DNA from: DAOUMU01 sp034409055
GTDB lineage: Bacteria; Chloroflexota; Anaerolineae; 4572-78; J111
Reading direction: 5' to 3'
DNA length: 18,279 nucleotides
Assembly: GCA_034409055.1 (NCBI GenBank)
Contig: DAOUMU010000450.1
Coordinates: 1-18,279 of the forward strand
The position numbers were made by a program, and so were the translations under genes. The notes beneath the pieces were generated by a model. That model ran no database searches and was not told the origin of the DNA. It was given only the letters and a program-made list of their open reading frames with translations. Below, in pieces: positions 13,876-18,279 of this stretch; positions within the stretch are counted from its first letter, which is position 1, and each line of letters starts with the position of its first letter.

Positions 13876-15840
13876 ATGCGGATTGATGATCGCCAGTTGG
13901 ACCGAATTTTGACCACGGTGCAAAAGCCGGCTCGCTATATTGGCGGAGAATTTAACAGTGTGGTCAAAGATTGGTCTGATCCAAAAATTTTAACCAAAGT
14001 CGGCCTGGTTTTTCCTGACGTATATGATTTAGGAATGAGCAATCTGGGACTGGCCATTTTGTACGATTTACTCAACAAGCGTGAGGATGTATTGGCTGAA
14101 CGGGTGTACGTGCCCTGGCCTGACATGGAGGCCAGGATGAGAGAAGTGGGTATGCCCCTATATGCTCTGGAAAACCGGCACGAACTGGGTGACTTTGACC
14201 TGATTGGCATCAGCTTGCCCTATGAACAACTTTATACCAATGTGCTCACAACCCTGGATATGGGGGGGATGCCGCTCTTAAGTGTGGAACGAGATGCTAC
14301 CTACCCTCTGGTTTGCGCTGGCGGCAATGCTGTTTTTAACCCGGAGCCAATGGCCGACTTTATCGACTTTTTCGTCATGGGTGAGGGAGAGGATGTTATC
14401 CTGGAGATCATCCAGGCGATACGCGAGGTCGAACATAAAGACCGCGAAACCCAACTACGTCGGCTGGGACGTATTCCCGGAGTATATGTCCCTCGCTTCT
14501 ATGCTGTGTCTTATTACCAGGAGGACGGTACGGTTTCAAATGTCGAACCGCTGGTTGAGGAGGCTGAACACCATATTGTCAAACGGATTACGCCGTTAAT
14601 GCCGCCGCCGGTGACCCGCTTCGTGGTGCCCTTTGTGGACGTCACCTTCAATCGGGGCTCTATTGAGATTCAGCGGGGTTGCACGCGGGGTTGTCGCTTC
14701 TGCCAGGCCGGTATGATTTTCCGACCGGTGCGGGAACGCTCACTGGAAGAGTTACTGGAGACGGTTGATAAAATTGTTACCGATACCGGCTATGAAGAGA
14801 TTGGTTTGCTTTCTCTAAGTAGCAGCGACTATACCCAGATTGGACCGCTGGTTAAGGCCATTTCTGAAAAATACGGCGAGGGGGCTCTGAATATTTCTCT
14901 GCCCAGTCTGCGCATCGAGTCTTTCTCGGCCGATTTGTTAGAGATGCTGTCGGGTAATCGCAAGAGTAGTTTTACCTTTGCTCCAGAGGCGGCCACCGAC
15001 CGGATGCGCAAGGTGATCAACAAATACATCAGTACCGAGGATTTACTACAAACCGCTGATGATGTTTATAGCCGGGGGTGGCGGTTGATCAAGCTTTATT
15101 TTATGATTGGTCAGCCGACGGAAACAGATGAGGACGTGATTGCCATCGCCAGGTTGGCCAAAGAGGTGCTGACCATTGGTAAGAAATATCATGGCCACAA
15201 AGCCAAGGTGCGGGTTGGAGTGAGTACGTTTGTGCCCAAACCACACACCCCCTTCCAATGGGCCGATTTAGCTTCCCTGGAGGAGATTCGCCGCAAGCAA
15301 GCGTTGATGCGGCAGGAATTTGGTCGAACCAAAGGCATTATTTTCAACTGGAACGAGCCGGAAGAAAGCTTGATGGAGGCTTTCCTCTCGCGGGGCGACC
15401 GTCGCCTGGGAGCGGTGATCAAAACGGCCTGGGAGAGAGGGGCCAAGTTTGATGCCTGGAGTGATTGGCATCGCCCGGACGTATGGCAGGAGGCCTTTGC
15501 CGAGCACGGTCTTGATCCGGCCTGGTATGCCCACCGGATCCGCTTAGCGGATGAGATTTTTCCCTGGGACCATATTAATGCCGGGGTAGAGAAACGGTGG
15601 CTTTTGATGGATTGGTACGCGGCGGAGAAGGGGGAAACCAAGATAGATTGCCGTGAGCATTGTTATCATTGCGGTATCTTAACCGCTTTCAAAGGGTTGC
15701 GGGCCAATACCCCCCCCCAGGCCTGGCAATGCCCGCCCATCCGTAACCCTCGCTGGAAAGCGCTGGCCGAAAAGGGCCAGGTGATTGGTCTGACGCCAGT
15801 GGTAAAGGAAACGATGGCTAAAAGCAGGGTGCCGGAGTAG
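13876..15840 (+). CDS. B12-binding-type radical SAM protein (TIGR03960-like)
   Basis: A 654-residue iron-sulfur protein of unknown reaction. The N-terminal region (about 40-165) resembles the cobalamin-binding fold of B12-radical SAM enzymes. However, the expected DxHxxG His is absent (the segment reads PDVYDLGMSNLG), so cobalamin may bind base-off without His or not at all. The radical SAM cluster motif CxxxCxxC is Cys269, Cys273, Cys276 (GCTRGCRFC), and TFAPEAATDRMR lies in the barrel. Near the end a second CxxxCxxC (Cys592, Cys596, Cys599) may bind another cluster or zinc. In many bacteria a TIGR03936/DUF2344 partner follows or is fused; here there is none. I prefer ATG at 13876, 7 nt after the G-run, over the TTG one codon earlier. 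The 3' end faces hpt with only 9 bases between. Confidence 0.87.
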   Translation: MRIDDRQLDRILTTVQKPARYIGGEFNSVVKDWSDPKILTKVGLVFPDVYDLGMSNLGLAILYDLLNKREDVLAERVYVPWPDMEARMREVGMPLYALENRHELGDFDLIGISLPYEQLYTNVLTTLDMGGMPLLSVERDATYPLVCAGGNAVFNPEPMADFIDFFVMGEGEDVILEIIQAIREVEHKDRETQLRRLGRIPGVYVPRFYAVSYYQEDGTVSNVEPLVEEAEHHIVKRITPLMPPPVTRFVVPFVDVTFNRGSIEIQRGCTRGCRFCQAGMIFRPVRERSLEELLETVDKIVTDTGYEEIGLLSLSSSDYTQIGPLVKAISEKYGEGALNISLPSLRIESFSADLLEMLSGNRKSSFTFAPEAATDRMRKVINKYISTEDLLQTADDVYSRGWRLIKLYFMIGQPTETDEDVIAIARLAKEVLTIGKKYHGHKAKVRVGVSTFVPKPHTPFQWADLASLEEIRRKQALMRQEFGRTKGIIFNWNEPEESLMEAFLSRGDRRLGAVIKTAWERGAKFDAWSDWHRPDVWQEAFAEHGLDPAWYAHRIRLADEIFPWDHINAGVEKRWLLMDWYAAEKGETKIDCREHCYHCGILTAFKGLRANTPPQAWQCPPIRNPRWKALAEKGQVIGLTPVVKETMAKSRVPE

Positions 15841-15849
15841 CGAATTCGC

Positions 15850-16404
15850 TCATTCAACGATCATGTTCTCTTTGACGACCCCGATGCACGGCAGATTTCT
15901 AAATTTTTCGTCTAAATCCAGGCCGTAGCCAAAAACAAACTTATTGGGAATGACAAAGCCGGTATAATCGATGGGGATATTCACCTCGCGGCGTTCCGCT
16001 TTGTCCAGCAAGGTGCAAATCCTTAAACTGGCTGGCTCCCGGGCGATCAGGTTGCGGATGATATAGTCGAGGGTGTGGCCGGTATCGATAATATCTTCCA
16101 CAATTAAAACGTGGCGTCCATCAATTGGTTCATCCAGGTCCTTTAAAATGCGGACGACCCCGGTAGATTCTCTAATTTCTTTGCCATAACTGGATACGGC
16201 CAAAAAATCGATCTCGTGGGGGATCGTGATGTGGCGCATTAAATCGGTCAGAAATAAAATGCCTCCTTTTAGAATACACAGCAGTAATAGATTTTTGCCC
16301 TCGTAGTCTGCCGAAATTTTTGCCCCCAGTTCTTTTATACGGATTTGCAGTTTCTCCTCATCGATAAGTTTTTCTTGTAAGTAAATTTCCCATGCTTCAG
16401 CCAT
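15850..16404 (-). CDS. hpt: Hypoxanthine phosphoribosyltransferase
   Basis: A 184-residue purine-salvage enzyme that joins hypoxanthine (and usually guanine) to PRPP to give IMP or GMP in the cytoplasm. The PRPP-binding signature VEDIIDTGHT is at 102-111, with the acidic pair Glu103/Asp104. The upstream loop LKGG is at 46-49. The base-binding region PNKFVFGYGLD (153-163) includes the Lys that contacts the purine 6-position. Length is normal. GGAGGAG lies 7 nt before the ATG, a strong site. The gene is 48 bases downstream of the tethered HExxH protein gene on the same strand and is probably in its operon. It converges on the radical SAM gene. Confidence 0.95.
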   Translation of the reverse strand: MAEAWEIYLQEKLIDEEKLQIRIKELGAKISADYEGKNLLLLCILKGGILFLTDLMRHITIPHEIDFLAVSSYGKEIRESTGVVRILKDLDEPIDGRHVLIVEDIIDTGHTLDYIIRNLIAREPASLRICTLLDKAERREVNIPIDYTGFVIPNKFVFGYGLDLDEKFRNLPCIGVVKENMIVE

Positions 16405-16452
16405 AAGTGTTCTCCTCCAAGTTATGTTTGATGCAATGAAGTACTTGTGTCT

Positions 16453-18036
16453 CTAAAATTCGGTAAACTGGCTACGCACCCCGTCCAGGATGGTCCTATC
16501 AGGGGCGATGATAATCAGTATCCGGCGCCCACGCCGGCTCAAAAAGGTGACACCGGCTTCATATTCCCAAAAATAGATGCCGGCTTCTTCATACCTGGCC
16601 TGGTCACCCTCGCGGAGATTCATATAGGCGTTAAAGGCTTCAAAAAATTCAATGGCATCGGCTTCTGTCTCCCACAGGGATGACTCGGCCAGCAGGCGAT
16701 GGTTTGCATCGTCAATCCACAACGTGTAGGCATCCCCATCCCAGCCAGCGGCTCCGTCGATGGCTATCTGATCCTCAACCTGGTCGACCAGCCAGACCAA
16801 AAAACCGGCCTCCCCTAACACATTCCGATCAAGCTCGTACCAGGTATCATCCAAAGCAGGGGCCAGGTCAGGCAGGGTGATGGGTACCGGGGCTTCACCG
16901 GCCAGGTATTTTTCTGGATGCATCACCTGTTCTGAGGAAATGGGCGGGTTGCTATAGGCCTGGTTGACCCTGTCCCAGGAGAAACCGCCCTCAATGAAAA
17001 GATAGATCACAAAGTACTCGCCAGCGGTATAGGGGAAATAAGTAAAGATACCCAGGGCCGGTGAAACCCCCTCGAGCTGGGGATGCTCTTGAAAAAGATA
17101 ACGGTAAACCGTATAGTTGATTTGGTCCTGAGTAATATTTTGCCAGGTAAATATATCTTCAACCAGGCGGGCATCACCTTCGGGCAGCGAGCGAATAGCC
17201 AGTAAGGTATCACCTGAAGCTTCCCGATTATTCAAAAATGCGCTTAAATCAAAGTGATAATCTTGCAGGGCGTGCACATATTCGTGCGCAAAGGTCATCT
17301 CCTCCTGGGCAAACATATTGACCGATTCGGCGATAATGTACATAACCTTTTCTTCCGGGGCATAGTAGCCCAGCAAAATGTCGATTTGGGTGTCCAGGGC
17401 AGCCTGCACCAGATCGACATCCGGTTCGATCAATCCCAGGGCATTGTAAAATTCTTGTTGAGTTTGCACTGCTTCGAGGGCGGCTTTATCAAAAGATGTT
17501 TCTCCCCACTGCTCCCGTAACTGGCGACGGGTTAAGAAATTGATCGGCATCTCCTCCGGTAAGGACAGTTGGCGCCATTCTTCGACAAACCCGGTAATCT
17601 CAGTAATTTTGTCCTTGTTGATAAATTCTGGGGCCACGGCATAAGTGGCCGTTGGCGACGGTTCTGTCGTCGCTTTGGCGGTGGGGAGCATCGAGGTCGG
17701 TGTAGCCGCAGGCGGCGTGGCAGTCGGTGTATCAGTAGTTGTGGGGGTAGGAGGTATGGACGTATCGGCGACAGGAGGAACCGCGGCCATCTCTTGAGAG
17801 GGTGCGCCCCATAGAATGTCGCGATTGAGGTAAATGACCCCCATCATCCCGGCGCAAATGAGGCAAAGGGCCAGGGCCAACCCGGCTAAAATCATCATCT
17901 GAGATTGGGTCAGGGACGCCTTTTTAGCGGTCGGTTTTGCTTTGGGCCTGGCGGTCCTTTTTTTTGTTTTACTGACGGTCTTGTCAGGCTCTGTTTTGCG
18001 TAGTTCTTCTACCCAGGAAGGTAATTTATCAGACAT
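16453..18036 (-). CDS. Membrane-tethered HExxH putative metallopeptidase
   Basis: A 527-residue protein from the ATG at 18036. A basic cytoplasmic tail (Lys/Arg-rich, about 19-40) is followed by one transmembrane helix (about 46-70), a Pro/Thr-rich linker (about 87-130) and a large external domain. That domain has HEYVH at 251-255 in TFAHEYVHALQDYHFDL, and EGDA at 286-289, whose Glu fits the third zinc ligand of gluzincin-type proteases. Protease activity is therefore likely but unproven, and the substrate is unknown. I recall similar tethered HExxH proteins in Chloroflexota but give no family name. The frame is open for 19 more codons upstream, but that stretch is a GTAGCA-type repeat and is probably not translated. 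hpt follows 48 bases downstream on the same strand. Confidence 0.8.
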   Translation of the reverse strand: MSDKLPSWVEELRKTEPDKTVSKTKKRTARPKAKPTAKKASLTQSQMMILAGLALALCLICAGMMGVIYLNRDILWGAPSQEMAAVPPVADTSIPPTPTTTDTPTATPPAATPTSMLPTAKATTEPSPTATYAVAPEFINKDKITEITGFVEEWRQLSLPEEMPINFLTRRQLREQWGETSFDKAALEAVQTQQEFYNALGLIEPDVDLVQAALDTQIDILLGYYAPEEKVMYIIAESVNMFAQEEMTFAHEYVHALQDYHFDLSAFLNNREASGDTLLAIRSLPEGDARLVEDIFTWQNITQDQINYTVYRYLFQEHPQLEGVSPALGIFTYFPYTAGEYFVIYLFIEGGFSWDRVNQAYSNPPISSEQVMHPEKYLAGEAPVPITLPDLAPALDDTWYELDRNVLGEAGFLVWLVDQVEDQIAIDGAAGWDGDAYTLWIDDANHRLLAESSLWETEADAIEFFEAFNAYMNLREGDQARYEEAGIYFWEYEAGVTFLSRRGRRILIIIAPDRTILDGVRSQFTEF

Positions 18037-18063
18037 AATGGGCTCGCTTTCACTGGTGGCAGG

Positions 18064-18084
18064 GTAGCAGGTAGCAAGGTAGCA
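18064..18084. repeat. Three close GTAGCA copies upstream of the HExxH gene
   Basis: GTAGCA occurs at 18064-18069, 18071-18076 and 18079-18084, set in A/G-rich spacers. This short degenerate tandem repeat happens to keep a reading frame open ahead of the real start at 18036. Confidence 0.5.
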
Positions 18085-18152
18085 GGGTAACAAAATTTGT
18101 ATTGAACGTTTCTAATGCTAACGTTTTTTGTAGCTTTGCGTGCGAACACCAA

Positions 18153-18250
18153 ATGGAACGCAGATACCGCAGATTGAACCGCAGATTTACGCTGATTTTT
18201 TGGATTTATCTGCGTTTATCAGCGAGAAATCAGCGAAATCAGCGTTCCAT
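18153..18250. repeat. Right-edge palindromic repeat with CGCAGAT/ATCAGCG units
   Basis: The 13-bp ends at 18153-18165 and 18238-18250 are inverted copies with one mismatch (outermost nine bases ATGGAACGC/GCGTTCCAT perfect). Inside, CGCAGAT recurs at 18159, 18168 and 18180, with its complement ATCTGCG at 18208. CGCTGAT at 18190 has three complements ATCAGCG at 18218, 18230 and 18238. Several alternative stems are possible. I see no gene in 18094-18279; this is an intergenic repeat of the kind scattered through many environmental bacterial genomes. Confidence 0.6.
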
Positions 18251-18279
18251 GACCCGATTTCAACCCATTTTCAGTAGCT

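Noticed and set aside
18037..18093. N-terminal extension of the HExxH protein (19 extra codons)
   Set aside because: It is encoded by the GTAGCA tandem repeat, gives a low-complexity Cys/Tyr-rich stretch and lies before a sensible basic-tail start.

Overview
The window reads as bacterial chromosome from a member of the Chloroflexota, most likely Anaerolineae-like. This is an inference from gene content, not a phylogenetic result. The clues are a stand-alone B12-binding-type radical SAM protein of the TIGR03960 type, a HAMP-adenylate cyclase, a membrane-tethered HExxH protein with a Pro/Thr linker, many short intergenic palindromic repeats, and moderately GC-rich genes using ATG, GTG and TTG starts. 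No rRNA, tRNA, CRISPR array, transposase or phage gene was found.

Layout. 1-215: short inverted repeats, no gene. 216-926 (-): membrane zinc metallopeptidase of the YugP type. 1024-4070 (-): a two-gene island, visibly more AT-rich than its right-hand neighbours, encoding a PD-(D/E)XK nuclease-like protein followed, with a 1-nt TAATG overlap, by a large amino-methyltransferase related to the DUF1156/COG1743 group that carries two internal zinc ribbons. I read this as a restriction-modification or defence cassette. 4071-4640: non-coding, with two palindromes upstream of the island and a hairpin-rich, MITE-like element with 12-bp terminal inverted repeats. 4641-5858 (+): RlmI-type 23S rRNA cytosine methyltransferase. 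5924-7081 (+): cystathionine gamma-synthase/lyase behind a near-consensus promoter.

7096-10502 (-): signal peptide peptidase SppA, thymidine/pyrimidine-nucleoside phosphorylase, and a two-helix K+ channel with an RCK domain; the last two overlap by 8 nt. 10639-12447 (+): a UbiB/ABC1 atypical kinase, divergent from SppA with interleaved promoters. 12395-13576 (-): a HAMP-class III cyclase whose 3' end overlaps the kinase gene tail to tail. 13876-15840 (+): the radical SAM protein. 15850-16404 (-): hypoxanthine phosphoribosyltransferase, probably co-transcribed with 16453-18036 (-), the tethered HExxH protein. 18037-18279: repeats, no gene.

Most genes are housekeeping: base salvage (phosphorylase, Hpt), sulfur amino acids, rRNA modification, membrane protein quality control (three membrane-associated proteases) and signalling. 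The part most likely to be a distinct system is the nuclease/methyltransferase island with its palindromic upstream region. Its family types are known, but this pairing, with the nuclease gene first, a TTG start, a 1-nt overlap and no visible controller gene, deserves attention.
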